Shown in pieces: positions 1-8,858 of a DNA stretch of 64,000 bases (position 1 is its first letter; the number at the start of each line of letters is the position of its first letter). The position numbers and the translations under genes were made by a program. The stretch is from contig NZ_BOOW01000009.1 of the NCBI RefSeq assembly GCF_016863435.1, positions 171,285 to 235,284 of the forward strand. The letters are read 5' to 3'. This DNA comes from Sinosporangium siamense. Lineage in GTDB: Bacteria > Actinomycetota > Actinomycetes > Streptosporangiales > Streptosporangiaceae. Under the pieces are notes generated by a model. The model was not told where the DNA came from and did not search any database. It saw nothing but the letters and a program-made list of their open reading frames with translations.

Positions 1-242
1 TGCAGAATTCCGATGCCTCCCTCTACACCCCGGAATATCAGGCGATCAGCGTGTTGTGCCGACAGGTCCGGTCGGTGGCGGAGATCTCGGCTCTGCTCCG
101 CATTCCCCTCGGCGTCATCCGGGTCGTGATCGCGGACATGGCCGAGGAGGGGCTTGTCATCCTGCACCAACCGCAACTCAACGCGGGCACACCTGAGCTG
201 GGGCTCTTGGAACGCGTCCTGATCGGGCTCCGCCGGTTGTAA
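1..242 (+). CDS. DUF742 family protein, C-terminal part (5' truncated by window edge)
   Basis: The reading frame is open from base 3 to the TAA at 240-242 and has no credible start inside the window, so only the last 79 residues are present. The visible part carries the pattern of actinobacterial DUF742 proteins: an LYTPEYQAI-type stretch, then VAEISALLRIPLGVIRV, which looks like a winged-helix DNA-binding segment, then GLVILHQP and the terminal LLERVLIGLRRL. DUF742 proteins usually sit in conservon operons with a sensor kinase, a roadblock protein and a small GTPase. Here it is the last gene of its unit, because no GTPase gene follows. Family assignment is from pattern recognition; the function of the family is only loosely known (established knowledge). 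Confidence 0.75.
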   Translation, partial: QNSDASLYTPEYQAISVLCRQVRSVAEISALLRIPLGVIRVVIADMAEEGLVILHQPQLNAGTPELGLLERVLIGLRRL

Positions 243-548
243 CACCTCGTACTCTGGCCACTTCGCTCTCCCCACGCCTCACATGGCGAGGCTCCCACCT
301 GGGGTGGGTGGTGTGGTTTGCTTGATGTGCCTGTTTCCCCCCTCGGTGCCTTCTGAGGCTTGTGCCGTGCTCCTGTGGGCGTTGTGCCTCGCGCTCCCGT
401 CCCCTCGCTGCCTTTGGCCCCGTCCCCTCAGGGCTCCGATGGCCGACCGGAATCCGCGAGAAACCCCGGCGACGCCGTGAGCGGATAGGCTGGGAGGCCA
501 AGTCGCAGACCAACCAGGATCTTTTCGCTTCGAGGACTGGCCAATCAC
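243..548. other. Intergenic region between the DUF742 gene and ffh
   Basis: There is no supported gene here. A short perfect hairpin, CCCACC (294-299) and GGTGGG (303-308) with a 3-nt loop, followed by a G+T-rich run, lies about 50 nt after the DUF742 stop and may end that transcript. I see no convincing promoter hexamers for ffh. Confidence 0.4.
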
Positions 549-2114
549 GTGTTCGAGACGCTTTCCGACCGGCTGACATCGGTCTTCTCCTCCCTTCGTG
601 CCAAAGGACGGCTGTCCGACGCCGACATCGACGCCACCTGCCGCGAGATTCGCATCGCCCTGCTTGAGGCCGACGTCGCGCTTCCCGTGGTGAAGGCGTT
701 CGTCGCCCAGGTCAAGGAGCGTGCCCGCGGCGTCGAGGTGTCCCAGGCACTCAACCCCGCGCAGCAAGTCGTCAAGATCGTCAACGAAGAGCTGATCCAG
801 ATCCTGGGCGGTGAGACCCGGCGGCTCCGCTACGCCAAGAACCCGCCCTCGGTGATCATGCTCGCAGGTCTGCAGGGTGCCGGTAAGACGACCCTCGCCG
901 GCAAACTCGCCCGCTGGTTGCGCGAGCAGGGCCACGTGCCCCTGCTGGTCGCCTGTGACCTGCAGCGCCCCAACGCGGTCCAGCAGCTTCAGGTCATGGC
1001 CGAGCGCGCCGAGGTCGCGGTCTACGCCCCCGAGCCCGGCAACGGCGTCGGCGACCCCATCGCGGTCGCCCGCCAGTCGCTTGAGCACGCCACCCGCCAG
1101 CAGCACGACATCGTGGTCATCGACACCGCCGGACGCCTCGGCATCGACCAGGAGATGATGCAGCAGGCCGCAGACATCCGCGCCGCGGTCAACCCCGACG
1201 AGGTCCTCTTCGTCGTCGACGCCATGATCGGTCAGGACGCGGTCACCACCGCCCAGGCGTTCATGGACGGCGTGGGCTTCGACGGCGTCGTGCTCACCAA
1301 GCTCGACGGCGACGCCCGCGGCGGTGCCGCGCTCTCCGTGCGCCACATCACCGGCAAGCCCATCATGTTCGCCTCCACAGGCGAAAAGCTCGATGATTTT
1401 GACGTCTTCCACCCCGACCGGATGGCATCCCGCATCCTGGACATGGGTGACGTCCTCACCCTCATCGAGCAGGCTCAGCGCACGTTCGACGAGCAGGAGG
1501 CGGCCAAGGTCGCCGGCAAGCTCGCCTCCGGCGACAACTTCACGCTTGAGGACTTCCTTGAGCAGATGATGATGGTGCGCCGGATGGGCCCCATCAAGAA
1601 CCTCCTCGGCATGATGCCCGGCATGGGGCAGATGCGCGATCAGCTCAACGAGATCGACGATCGCCACCTCGACCGCATCGCCGCGATCATCCGTTCCATG
1701 ACCCCCGGCGAGCGGGCCGACCCCAAGATGATCAACGGCTCCCGCCGGGCCCGCATCGCCAAGGGGTCCGGCGTCACCGTGACCGAGGTCGGCAACCTCG
1801 TCATCCGCTTCTTCGAGGCCCAGAAGATGATGAAGCGCGTGGCCGGCGGCATCGGCCTCCCCGGCATGCCGGGCGGGCGCAAGGGCAAGGCCGCCGCCCA
1901 GCAGAAGAAGGGCAAGAAGGGGCGCAGGGTCAGCGGCGACCCCCGCAAGGCCGCCCTCGGCAAGGCCGGGGCGGGCTCCTCCGCCGACGGCGGCGCCCAG
2001 CCCAAGCAGCCGGGCCTCGGCGCGCTGGGCAACCTCGGCGGCAAGCTGCCTCCGGGGCTCGAGCTTCCTCCGGGCTTTGATCCGTCTAAGTTCAAGTTCC
2101 CGGGTCAGAAGTAG
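549..2114 (+). CDS. ffh: Signal recognition particle protein Ffh (SRP54 homologue)
   Basis: Ffh is the GTPase of the signal recognition particle. With 4.5S RNA it binds hydrophobic signal sequences on ribosomes and delivers them to FtsY at the membrane. At 521 residues it has the complete family layout: an N domain (about 1-90), the G domain with P-loop GLQGAGKTT at 107-115, DTAGR at 192-196 and TKLDGDARGG at 250-259, and a methionine-rich M domain (about 330-440) with clusters such as EQMMMVRRM and LLGMMPGMGQM. The C-terminal 80 or so residues are Lys, Gly and Pro rich, a common actinobacterial extension. The GTG start fits the conserved N terminus MFETLSDRL. A strong terminator follows directly. 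Identity is certain. Confidence 0.98.
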   Translation: MFETLSDRLTSVFSSLRAKGRLSDADIDATCREIRIALLEADVALPVVKAFVAQVKERARGVEVSQALNPAQQVVKIVNEELIQILGGETRRLRYAKNPPSVIMLAGLQGAGKTTLAGKLARWLREQGHVPLLVACDLQRPNAVQQLQVMAERAEVAVYAPEPGNGVGDPIAVARQSLEHATRQQHDIVVIDTAGRLGIDQEMMQQAADIRAAVNPDEVLFVVDAMIGQDAVTTAQAFMDGVGFDGVVLTKLDGDARGGAALSVRHITGKPIMFASTGEKLDDFDVFHPDRMASRILDMGDVLTLIEQAQRTFDEQEAAKVAGKLASGDNFTLEDFLEQMMMVRRMGPIKNLLGMMPGMGQMRDQLNEIDDRHLDRIAAIIRSMTPGERADPKMINGSRRARIAKGSGVTVTEVGNLVIRFFEAQKMMKRVAGGIGLPGMPGGRKGKAAAQQKKGKKGRRVSGDPRKAALGKAGAGSSADGGAQPKQPGLGALGNLGGKLPPGLELPPGFDPSKFKFPGQK

Positions 2115-2420
2115 GCCGGAGAGATCTGATAAGCGTTCGGCCCCGCGGGTGTCGCGGGGCCGAACGCTTTTCTTCGTCATTCAGGGGAGTCCGGCTTGAG
2201 GGCGTTAGTCGGCGGCGGCGTTCCATCGCCATCCAGTCAAGATCGCATAAGCGGGTACGGCAGGAGCCCGATGGAGGTGTGCCGAGTGGGGCCGCCTGGG
2301 GGCGCTTCTCTCACGCGGCACAGTGCTTGCGGTTCTGACGGCGGGGGCCCTTGTGCACCGCCGGGGCTTCCCCAAGGGCTTTGCGCGGCTTTTCGCCCAC
2401 CCGTGTCCGGTGTAGCCGGG
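2115..2420. other. Convergent intergenic region between ffh and the LPFTG gene
   Basis: Apart from the ffh terminator I see no gene or repeat here. The ffh gene and the minus-strand cell-wall gene converge on it. Confidence 0.4.
2131..2172 (+). terminator. Intrinsic terminator of ffh
   Basis: A perfect 17-bp inverted repeat (2131-2147 and 2153-2169) with loop GGTGT ends in a TTTTCTTC run. It lies 16 nt after the ffh stop and has the full form of a rho-independent terminator. Confidence 0.9.
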
Positions 2421-3530
2421 TCACCTGTCCGGCTCTGATGTGGCCGACGCGCTGGGGTTGGCCGAAGGCGCGGATCTCCGTTTCCTCCGGCTTCCGCCGT
2501 ACAGTGCCGCTGCCCCCAGGCCGAGGGCGGCCACTCCAAACGCACCCGTGACGCCGATTTGTGCGCCTGTGAAGGGAAGCTCCGGACCGTGCAGGTCATA
2601 TGGGCCGTAGACCCGGCCGGCACTGTAGGTGTGCACCTTGTCTTCCTCGTCGACGTGTCCGGTGCCGCAGTCGTCGTCGCGATCGTCGCGGCATTCGTGA
2701 TGTGATGGCCGGTGCTTGCTGGGGATCGGGTTAGGCGTGCGGATATGCGGCGGTTCGGGGGTGGGGGCCGGGGGAGTGGGGGTAGGGCTTGGGCTCGGCT
2801 CGGTGCCGCAGGTCGCCCGCGCGTCGCCCAGCGAGACCGAGACGAGTGGGCCGTCGTGGACGACCCTTCCCTCCACGTTCAGCAGCCGGCCCGCGACCGA
2901 GATCGTCGTGCGTGCCGAGGCGGTGAGGGGCGTCGCGGCCTCTTGGAACCGGTTCAGCGTGGCGGTCGGCGTGCCGGTGGCGACGCTGGGATAGCCGATT
3001 TGAGAGCCGGTGACCGGAATGCTGCTCTCGCCGTCCCCGATGAGGACATTCGCGACCATCGGCACATTGACCGCGGCCTGCACCGTCGAGGCACCCGGCG
3101 GAGCGCATCGGGCGGACGTGTGCAGGGACGCGACACTGATCAAATCCGGCCCACCTGGCTTGAGCCGTACGCTCGTCACATTGTGGGTGTTCTCCGCGCT
3201 CCATCGGCTCGTCGCCGGGTCGCCCATGGTTGTCGTGTTCGTGGCGGCGATGCTCACCAGGCTTCGCACATTGTCCGGATCGACGGAGAGATCGGCCGTG
3301 GTGACGCCCCCGCCGGCACCCGTCGCGACAGCACCCCATGTGCCGTCGAATCCCGGCTGCGGCAGGGCGGGCACACCCTCCATGTGCAGTCGCACGGCAG
3401 TGGCGTCCGACGAATCCCCGTCCGCGTGCACCGGCCCAAGGCCGATCAAGGTGGAGAGCACGGCTATCGCCGCGGCCCCCAGCGTGGCACCGGACGCCCA
3501 GGTGAACGGGGGTGCGGACGTGCTGCTCAT
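2421..3530 (-). CDS. Secreted LPXTG-type cell-wall anchored protein (choice-of-anchor P-like)
   Basis: This is a surface protein with an N-terminal signal sequence (hydrophobic stretch followed by GPVHADG), an ectodomain of roughly 200 residues, and a Pro/Thr/Ser-rich stalk. The C-terminal sorting signal has LPFTG, a membrane segment of about 23 residues, and the basic tail SRRKRR. The likely role is sortase-dependent attachment to peptidoglycan. The ectodomain pattern (TADLSVDPDN, then VTSVRLKPGG, then SVAGRLLNVEG) resembles the choice-of-anchor P family, but that is recollection. I place the start at 3530 because GGGAGA ends 6 nt before that ATG; an in-frame ATG 24 nt upstream at 3554 has no ribosome binding site. 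It stands alone between two housekeeping units. Ligand and function are unknown. Confidence 0.75.
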   Translation of the reverse strand: MSSTSAPPFTWASGATLGAAAIAVLSTLIGLGPVHADGDSSDATAVRLHMEGVPALPQPGFDGTWGAVATGAGGGVTTADLSVDPDNVRSLVSIAATNTTTMGDPATSRWSAENTHNVTSVRLKPGGPDLISVASLHTSARCAPPGASTVQAAVNVPMVANVLIGDGESSIPVTGSQIGYPSVATGTPTATLNRFQEAATPLTASARTTISVAGRLLNVEGRVVHDGPLVSVSLGDARATCGTEPSPSPTPTPPAPTPEPPHIRTPNPIPSKHRPSHHECRDDRDDDCGTGHVDEEDKVHTYSAGRVYGPYDLHGPELPFTGAQIGVTGAFGVAALGLGAAALYGGSRRKRRSAPSANPSASATSEPDR

Positions 3531-3873
3531 GCGTGATCTCCCATGGTCTTGCATTAAAGGGAGGGAGCGGGGAACGTTATGCGGGGCGACACGCGGTGGG
3601 CAGGGGAATTACCGACCTGAGGGAAAACGAGGGGAAAGCCTTTTCGGCGCGGTGTGTTCCGTCCCGCCGGGGGGCAGGGTTCTGATGATCGGCGTGGTGA
3701 GTGTACGGTCGCACCCCTGTTCGTCTGGCACAATGGTGCGTTGGAACATCGTGGCCATGCGGGTGCCCTCTCACCCCCGCTGGATCGCGCCTGTCCCTCG
3801 GGCGGTCTCGCGTCGTGCCCCACTCGATGAGATGCCGTTCACTCACGCTTAAAGTCCAGGAGAGACCACACCC
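3531..3873. other. Divergent promoter region between the LPFTG gene and rpsP
   Basis: There is no supported gene. The region must hold the rpsP promoter. A CACAAT hexamer at 3730-3735 is a possible -10 element but has no good -35 partner. AGGAGAG about 8 nt before the rpsP GTG is its ribosome binding site. Confidence 0.4.
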
Positions 3874-4341
3874 GTGGCAGTCAAGATCAAGCTCAAGCGG
3901 CTCGGCATGATCCGCAACCCGCAGTACCGCATCGTCATCGCCGACAGCCGCACCAAGCGCGACGGTCGGGCGATCGAGGAGATCGGTCTTTACCACCCGA
4001 AGGAGACCCCCTCGCGCATCGAGGTCGACTCCGAGCGGGCGCAATACTGGCTGGGTGTCGGCGCGCAGCCGACCGAGCCCGTGCTCAAGATCTTCAAGCT
4101 CACCGGCGACTGGCAGAAGTTCAAGGGCCTGCCCGCCCCCGAGCCGCTGAAGGTGGCCGAGCCCAAGGCCGACCGCCACGCGGTTTACGAGGCGGCCGCC
4201 AAGGAGGCCCTCGGCGGTGACACCGGTGCGCCGGCCACCACCCCGAAGAAGACCAAGAAGACCGTCAAGGCCGACGAGCCCGCGGCCGAGACCCCGGCCG
4301 CTGAGCCGGCGGCAGAGACCAAGCCGGAAGGCGAGGCCTGA
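3874..4341 (+). CDS. rpsP: 30S ribosomal protein S16
   Basis: S16 binds 16S rRNA early in assembly of the small subunit. The first 80 or so residues match the family throughout ([20 protein letters not shown], then [16 protein letters not shown], then [16 protein letters not shown]). The protein runs to 155 residues because of an Ala/Pro/Glu/Lys-rich tail after about residue 100, a frequent actinobacterial feature. It starts with GTG preceded by AGGAGAG. It heads the rpsP - KH protein - rimM - trmD - rplS unit found widely in bacteria, and the next gene begins 1 nt after its stop. Confidence 0.98.
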   Translation: MAVKIKLKRLGMIRNPQYRIVIADSRTKRDGRAIEEIGLYHPKETPSRIEVDSERAQYWLGVGAQPTEPVLKIFKLTGDWQKFKGLPAPEPLKVAEPKADRHAVYEAAAKEALGGDTGAPATTPKKTKKTVKADEPAAETPAAEPAAETKPEGEA

Positions 4342-4342
4342 G

Positions 4343-4585
4343 GTGATCGAGGAGGCCCTCGAGCACCTGGTTAAGGGCATCGTCGAGCATTCCGACGACG
4401 TCCGGGTCCGCGCACGCCGCATTCGCAGCGGGCGCGTGCTTGAGGTCCGGGTCCACCCTGAGGACCTCGGCAAGGTCATCGGACGTGGCGGTCGCACGGC
4501 CAAGGCCCTGCGCACCGTGGTCAACGCGCTGGCGGAGGGCAAATACGTCCGGGTCGACCTGCTCGACCTCCACGAGGTCCGCTAG
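4343..4585 (+). CDS. khpA: KH-domain RNA-binding protein KhpA
   Basis: This is an 80-residue single KH-domain protein. The KH signature is seen as GKVIGRGGRTAKALR at about residues 43-57, with the GRGG loop intact. KhpA-type proteins bind many small and messenger RNAs, and some pair with KhpB/Jag. The start is the GTG at 4343, one base after the rpsP stop, which points to translational coupling. Longer readings of the frame run back into rpsP and are unlikely. The position between rpsP and rimM is the usual one for this family. Confidence 0.93.
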   Translation: MIEEALEHLVKGIVEHSDDVRVRARRIRSGRVLEVRVHPEDLGKVIGRGGRTAKALRTVVNALAEGKYVRVDLLDLHEVR

Positions 4586-4606
4586 GTCGTCCGCAAGGCA
4601 TGTCAG

Positions 4607-4638
4607 GAGCGGCCCACGACTTCGGTCGTGGGCCGCTC
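4607..4638 (+). terminator. Stem-loop between khpA and rimM
   Basis: A perfect 14-bp stem closes the very stable TTCG tetraloop (4621-4624). No T-run follows, so it may be a transcript end, an attenuator or an RNA processing or stability element rather than a simple terminator. Confidence 0.6.
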
Positions 4639-4738
4639 AGCCGTTGCACACCCCTCGCTCGGACCGGACATCCGGCTCGGAGAGGATGGAAACGGCGCCT
4701 CTGTTATCCGCTATTGATCGCATAAGGACAGTTTTCAC

Positions 4739-5257
4739 GTGCAGCTTGTCGTGGGCCGCATCGGCCGACCACACGGACTCCGCGGCGAGGTGACCGTCGA
4801 GGTGCGCACCGACGACCCCGGCCTGCGCTTCGCCATCGGCACCGCCATCGCCACCCAGCCCGCCGAGACCGGCCCCCTCGTCGTCGAGACCACACGGTGG
4901 CACCAGAGCACGCTGCTCGTGCGCTTCGAGGGCGTGGGCGACCGCGACGGCGCCGAGAGCCTCCGCGGCACCATGCTCGTGATCGACTCCGCGGACATCC
5001 CGCTCAGCGACGACCCCGACGAGTTCCACGACCACCAGTTGATCGGCCTGGCCGTCGAGACCGTCGAGGGGGAGGCCGTCGGCGAGGTGGCCGATGTGCT
5101 CCACCACGGCCAAGATCTCCTCGTGGTGCGCAAGAAGCAGGGCGGCGACGCCTACATCCCCTTTGTGAAGGCCCTGGTGCCCGTCATAGACGTCGAAGCC
5201 GGCCGCCTGGTCGTCGACGCCCCGCCCGGCCTTCTGGACGCGAACGAGACCGACTGA
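4739..5257 (+). CDS. rimM: 16S rRNA processing protein RimM
   Basis: RimM helps mature the 3' head domain of the 30S subunit and binds S19. The 172-residue protein opens with [20 protein letters not shown], the standard RimM N-terminal barrel, and ends with the PRC-barrel half ([20 protein letters not shown], then [13 protein letters not shown]). The start is GTG with AAGGACAG about 8 nt upstream. The trmD start follows 4 nt after the stop, so the two are probably co-translated. Confidence 0.96.
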   Translation: MQLVVGRIGRPHGLRGEVTVEVRTDDPGLRFAIGTAIATQPAETGPLVVETTRWHQSTLLVRFEGVGDRDGAESLRGTMLVIDSADIPLSDDPDEFHDHQLIGLAVETVEGEAVGEVADVLHHGQDLLVVRKKQGGDAYIPFVKALVPVIDVEAGRLVVDAPPGLLDANETD

Positions 5258-5261
5258 TCCC

Positions 5262-6026
5262 GTGCGCATCGACATCATCTCCATCTTCCCCGAATACTTC
5301 GCCCCGCTCGACGTCTCCCTGATCGGCAAGGCGCGCGAACGCGGCACTCTGGACGTCCGCCTGCACCAGTTGCGCGACTGGACCCACGACATCCACCGCA
5401 CTGTGGACGACACCCCCTACGGCGGCGGTCCCGGCATGGTGATGAAACCCGAACCCTGGGGTGAGGCGATCGACGCCGTCCTCGCAGGCGAGGCCGAGGG
5501 CCCGCGACTGATCGTGCCGACCCCCAGCGGCCGCCCCTTCACCCAGGGCCTCGCCCTCGACCTCGCCGCCGAACCCTGGCTGCTGTTCGCCTGCGGGCGC
5601 TACGAGGGCATCGACTCCCGCGTCATGGCGGAATACGGCTCCCGCCTGCGTGTCGACGAGGTCAGCATCGGCGACTATGTCCTGGCCGGCGGTGAAGTGG
5701 CCGTGCTCGTGATGGTCGAGGCGATCGGCCGGCTCCTGCCCGGAGTGCTGGGAAACGCCCAATCGGTCTCGGACGACTCCTTCGCCCCCGGCACCATGGC
5801 CAACCTCCTGGAAGGGCCGGTCTTCACCAAACCCCCCGTCTGGCGCGGCCGCGAGGTGCCCCCCATCCTCCTGTCCGGCCACCACGGCAAGATCGCCAGA
5901 TGGCGGCGGGACGAGGCGCTGCGCCGCACCGCCGCCAACCGCCCCGAGCTGCTGGCCGGGCTCGGCCCGGAAACCCTCGACAAACACGACCGAGCGGTGC
6001 TCGCGGAGCTTGACTTCCCGGGCTGA
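5262..6026 (+). CDS. trmD: tRNA (guanine-37-N1)-methyltransferase TrmD
   Basis: TrmD methylates G37 next to the anticodon and so guards the reading frame. The 254-residue protein has the SPOUT-fold trefoil-knot motifs GRYEGIDSR (112-120) and [11 protein letters not shown] (135-145) that bind S-adenosylmethionine, and the conserved [15 protein letters not shown] loop near residue 51. Length and start (GTG, giving [13 protein letters not shown]) fit the family. It sits between rimM and rplS as in most bacteria. Confidence 0.97.
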   Translation: MRIDIISIFPEYFAPLDVSLIGKARERGTLDVRLHQLRDWTHDIHRTVDDTPYGGGPGMVMKPEPWGEAIDAVLAGEAEGPRLIVPTPSGRPFTQGLALDLAAEPWLLFACGRYEGIDSRVMAEYGSRLRVDEVSIGDYVLAGGEVAVLVMVEAIGRLLPGVLGNAQSVSDDSFAPGTMANLLEGPVFTKPPVWRGREVPPILLSGHHGKIARWRRDEALRRTAANRPELLAGLGPETLDKHDRAVLAELDFPG

Positions 6027-6214
6027 TTTCAGGTCTGGGTGGAAAATATGGCAGACTGAAGCGCTGCTGTCGGCCTTGGTGCCGACGTGGCATGGCCGGC
6101 CGGTTTCAGGTTCGGCCCGATGACTTAATCGCCCAGCGCGTGTGTCCCCTTCGTCGCGGTGCTCCGCACAGCCGAGTGGACCTCCGCGCGCTCACGTAAT
6201 GAGGGACCGCTGTC

Positions 6215-6577
6215 ATGCACACGCAGATCCAGGAGATCGAGAAGGCCTCGATGCGCAGCGACATTCCGGCCTTTCGCCCGGGTGACACGCTGGAGGTCCA
6301 CGTTCGAGTCGTCGAGGGCAACCGGTCGCGCATCCAGGTTTTCAAGGGCTTCGTGCTGCGCCGCCAGGGCGGCGGCATCCGTGAGACCTTCACCGTGCGC
6401 AAGGTGAGCTACGGCGTCGGCGTCGAGCGGACCTTCCCGGTGCACAGCCCCGTCATCGAGAAGATCGACCTCGTGACCCGCGGTGACGTCCGCCGCGCCA
6501 AGCTTTACTACATGCGCGACCTGCGCGGCAAGGCCGCCCGCATCCGCGAGAAGCGGGACGCGGTGCCTGCCAAGTAA
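6215..6577 (+). CDS. rplS: 50S ribosomal protein L19
   Basis: L19 lies at the 30S-50S interface. The 120-residue sequence matches the family along its length ([18 protein letters not shown], then [20 protein letters not shown], then [15 protein letters not shown]). The 188-nt gap after trmD is long enough for its own promoter or leader. A terminator-like hairpin follows. Confidence 0.97.
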   Translation: MHTQIQEIEKASMRSDIPAFRPGDTLEVHVRVVEGNRSRIQVFKGFVLRRQGGGIRETFTVRKVSYGVGVERTFPVHSPVIEKIDLVTRGDVRRAKLYYMRDLRGKAARIREKRDAVPAK

Positions 6578-6600
6578 GGCATCTCACCTTCCGGTCGACT

Positions 6601-6633
6601 CGGCCCGCCTGCCCTTGGGGCGCGGGCCGTTTC
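6601..6633 (+). terminator. Terminator-like hairpin after rplS
   Basis: CGGCCCGC (6601-6608) pairs with GCGGGCCG (6622-6629) around a 13-nt loop and is followed by a short T-run (TTTCG). It lies 23 nt after the rplS stop. Confidence 0.65.
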
Positions 6634-6725
6634 GCGTTCCCTCTTCACGGACCTTTCGGGGGCCTTACGGGGGTCTGGTGGGGCATGCTCGCTGGGGTTC
6701 CTGCTTCGCCCTGCCCGTTACCTTT

Positions 6726-6785
6726 CTGATCCTCCCCGTGGACCGCTGATCCTCCCCGTGGACCGCTGACCGTCCCCGTGGACCG
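6726..6785. repeat. Three tandem 20-bp repeats
   Basis: The unit CTGATCCTCCCCGTGGACCG is present twice exactly (6726-6745, 6746-6765) and once with two changes (6766-6785). It lies between rplS and lepB and is not part of a supported gene. Confidence 0.85.
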
Positions 6786-7311
6786 CTGTCGCCGCGGGGC
6801 GTCAGGCGTGCCCGCCGACCGTCACTTCGCCGACAGCCGGCGCCGGCACACCCTCCAGTACCTCGCCGACCCGCTCGGCCGCCCGCCGCAATCCGGTCGA
6901 CCGCGAGGCGTCCAGCCGTACCAGGGGCTCCACCGTGACGGCGATCCTCCGGCCCCGGCCGGCACGCTCTCAGCACCTCGGCCACCCGCTCAATTGCCCA
7001 CAGCGGTAATGCGGAGGATGTGAAATCTGAGCCCTGTGAGGCTTATCGCGTGGTTTCGCAAAGCCTGCGGGTTATGCCAGGCCGCATGGCGGGGGAGCGT
7101 GCGACTGGGCTTCGCCGTACCGGCTCTTAAAGTCGGAGGGACAATCCTCACTAAGCGGAGAACCTTTCCGACATTCGTGATGGATGCCGTACGGCACGGC
7201 CGTGAGGACGGCACTCGGCACCATATCGAGTTGGTCATCATCTAGGCTCGTCAGAGATGGCAGCAGGATCCGGGGTGCACCGCGGCAGCGGGTGGCCCTG
7301 CCGAGGACGAG

Positions 7312-8115
7312 GTGGACGTGGTCGCCGAAGACACCCAGAAGCCGGCTAAGCGTGGCGGCAAGGCGAAGAAGGGCTCGTTCTGGAGAGAACTGCCGGTTCT
7401 TGTCGTCGTCGCACTTGTGCTCGCTCTGTTGATCAAGACGTTTGTGGTTCAGGCGTTCTACATCCCGTCCGAGTCGATGGAGAACACCCTCCTCACCAAC
7501 GACCGGGTGCTGGTCAACAAGCTCGTCTACCACACCCGCGACATCGAGCGCGGAGACGTGGTCGTCTTCTCCGGAGTGGACTCCTGGGACAGCGAGGTCA
7601 AGCTTGAGGAGCCGTCCAACCCCTTCGCGGCATTCTTCCGGTGGGTCGGCACGGCCTTCGGTGTGGTGCCCGGGGAGAAGGACTACATCAAGCGAGTCAT
7701 CGGCGTCGGCGGTGACACCGTCAAATGTTGCGACGACAAGCGACGTGTGACGGTCAACGGCGTCCCGCTCGACGAGCAGAGCTACCTCTATCCCGGCGAT
7801 GTTCCGTCCACCACCCCCTTCGAGGTGAAGGTCGAGAAGGGGCGCCTCTGGGTGATGGGCGACCACCGGTCGGTGTCGCTCGACTCCCGCACGCACATCG
7901 GTGACCCCGGCGGCGGCACCATCCCCGTGGACAAGGTCGTCGGCCGCGCCTTCGTGATCGTCTGGCCGTTCTCGCGGGCTGCGGTCCTGCCGATCCCCGA
8001 GACCTTCGCCCAGCCCGCCCTCAACGCCGCGGCGGGCGCGGCCCCGCTACTCGTAGGGTTCGCGGGTGCGGTCCCTCTGATGCTCCTGCGCCGGCGCCGG
8101 CTGCTTAAGCGCTGA
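7312..8115 (+). CDS. lepB: Signal peptidase I (first of a tandem pair)
   Basis: This membrane-bound serine protease removes signal peptides from exported proteins. Following a short basic N terminus there is one membrane segment (about 28-45), then box [11 protein letters not shown] with catalytic Ser55, then the lysine box [12 protein letters not shown] with catalytic Lys127, and the GDHRS box near residue 182. A second hydrophobic segment near the C terminus is followed by RRRRLLKR, suggesting a second membrane anchor. The start is GTG at 7312 with GAGG 5 nt upstream; a second in-frame GTG at 7318 is possible. A paralogue lies directly downstream. Several signal peptidases are common in actinomycetes. 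Confidence 0.93.
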   Translation: MDVVAEDTQKPAKRGGKAKKGSFWRELPVLVVVALVLALLIKTFVVQAFYIPSESMENTLLTNDRVLVNKLVYHTRDIERGDVVVFSGVDSWDSEVKLEEPSNPFAAFFRWVGTAFGVVPGEKDYIKRVIGVGGDTVKCCDDKRRVTVNGVPLDEQSYLYPGDVPSTTPFEVKVEKGRLWVMGDHRSVSLDSRTHIGDPGGGTIPVDKVVGRAFVIVWPFSRAAVLPIPETFAQPALNAAAGAAPLLVGFAGAVPLMLLRRRRLLKR

Positions 8116-8168
8116 CAGCTTCCCGCAGCGGCCGAATCATCCCCTCGTCGACCGGTAGCCTCAATGCC

Positions 8169-8858
8169 ATGACCGCCACTGAGAACATCGGACCGGATGA
8201 ACCCGCCTCACCCCAGCGGGGCGCCGGATCCGCTGAGACCCCGGAGTCGGCCGAGAAGGCCGACTCCGACGCACAGGAGAGCGCGGAGCCGCCGAAGAAG
8301 AAGCGCGGCAAACGTGGCGCCGTGGTGGAGTTGCTGGCCTTGGTCGTCGTCGGCGTCGTTACAGCGATGCTCCTCCAGGCCTTTGTGGTCAAGCCCTTCT
8401 GGATCCCCTCAGAGTCGATGGAGAACACCCTGCTCGTGAGCGACCGCGTGCTGGTCAACCGGCTCGACGGCACCACTGAGCGCGGGGACATCGTGGTGTT
8501 CAAGGGGTGGGACGGTCTCGACACCATCAAACGTGTGATCGGCGTCGGCGGCGACACCATCAAGTGTTGTGATGACAAACAGCGGATCACGGTGAACGGT
8601 CACCCTCTGGAGGAGAAGTCCTACATCCACCCCGATGACTTCCCAAGTGACCCCTTCGAGGTGAAGGTGCCGCAGGGGCGGTTGTGGCTGATGGGTGATC
8701 ATCGTTCCCGGTCGGTCGACTCCCGCAGCCATCAGGAGGCCAAGGGAGACGGCACGATCTCCGAGGACGACGTGATCGGCCACGCCTTCGCGATCTACTG
8801 GCCGCTGTCCCGTGCCAAGTTCCTCTCAACGCCCGACAGTTTTAGCAAGCTGCCATAA
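8169..8858 (+). CDS. lepB: Signal peptidase I (second of a tandem pair)
   Basis: This is a 229-residue paralogue of the preceding protease. It has a longer acidic and then Lys-rich cytoplasmic N terminus (1-50), one membrane segment (about 52-70), [10 protein letters not shown] with catalytic Ser83, [11 protein letters not shown] with catalytic Lys121, and [11 protein letters not shown]. Unlike its neighbour it lacks a C-terminal hydrophobic anchor. The two proteins share the unusual KCCDDK motif directly after the lysine box, which supports a local duplication. Different anchoring may give different substrate preference (inference). Confidence 0.93.
   Translation: MTATENIGPDEPASPQRGAGSAETPESAEKADSDAQESAEPPKKKRGKRGAVVELLALVVVGVVTAMLLQAFVVKPFWIPSESMENTLLVSDRVLVNRLDGTTERGDIVVFKGWDGLDTIKRVIGVGGDTIKCCDDKQRITVNGHPLEEKSYIHPDDFPSDPFEVKVPQGRLWLMGDHRSRSVDSRSHQEAKGDGTISEDDVIGHAFAIYWPLSRAKFLSTPDSFSKLP

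Larger units (their letters stand above)
6578..7311. other. Intergenic region between rplS and the first lepB
   Basis: The region holds the rplS terminator, three tandem 20-bp repeats at 6726-6785, and a short minus-strand frame open between stops (6802-6969) with protein-like composition. A frame at 7036-7245 on the plus strand has poor codon bias and I do not call it. No other gene is supported. Confidence 0.4.

Noticed and set aside
279..2180. A 633-residue open frame on the minus strand opposite ffh
   Set aside because: It mirrors the codon bias of ffh and its Ala/Gly/Val/His/Leu-rich composition is that of an antisense shadow; ffh itself is certain.
7036..7245. A 69-codon plus-strand frame upstream of lepB
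   Set aside because: Low third-position GC, no recognisable motif and no good ribosome binding site.
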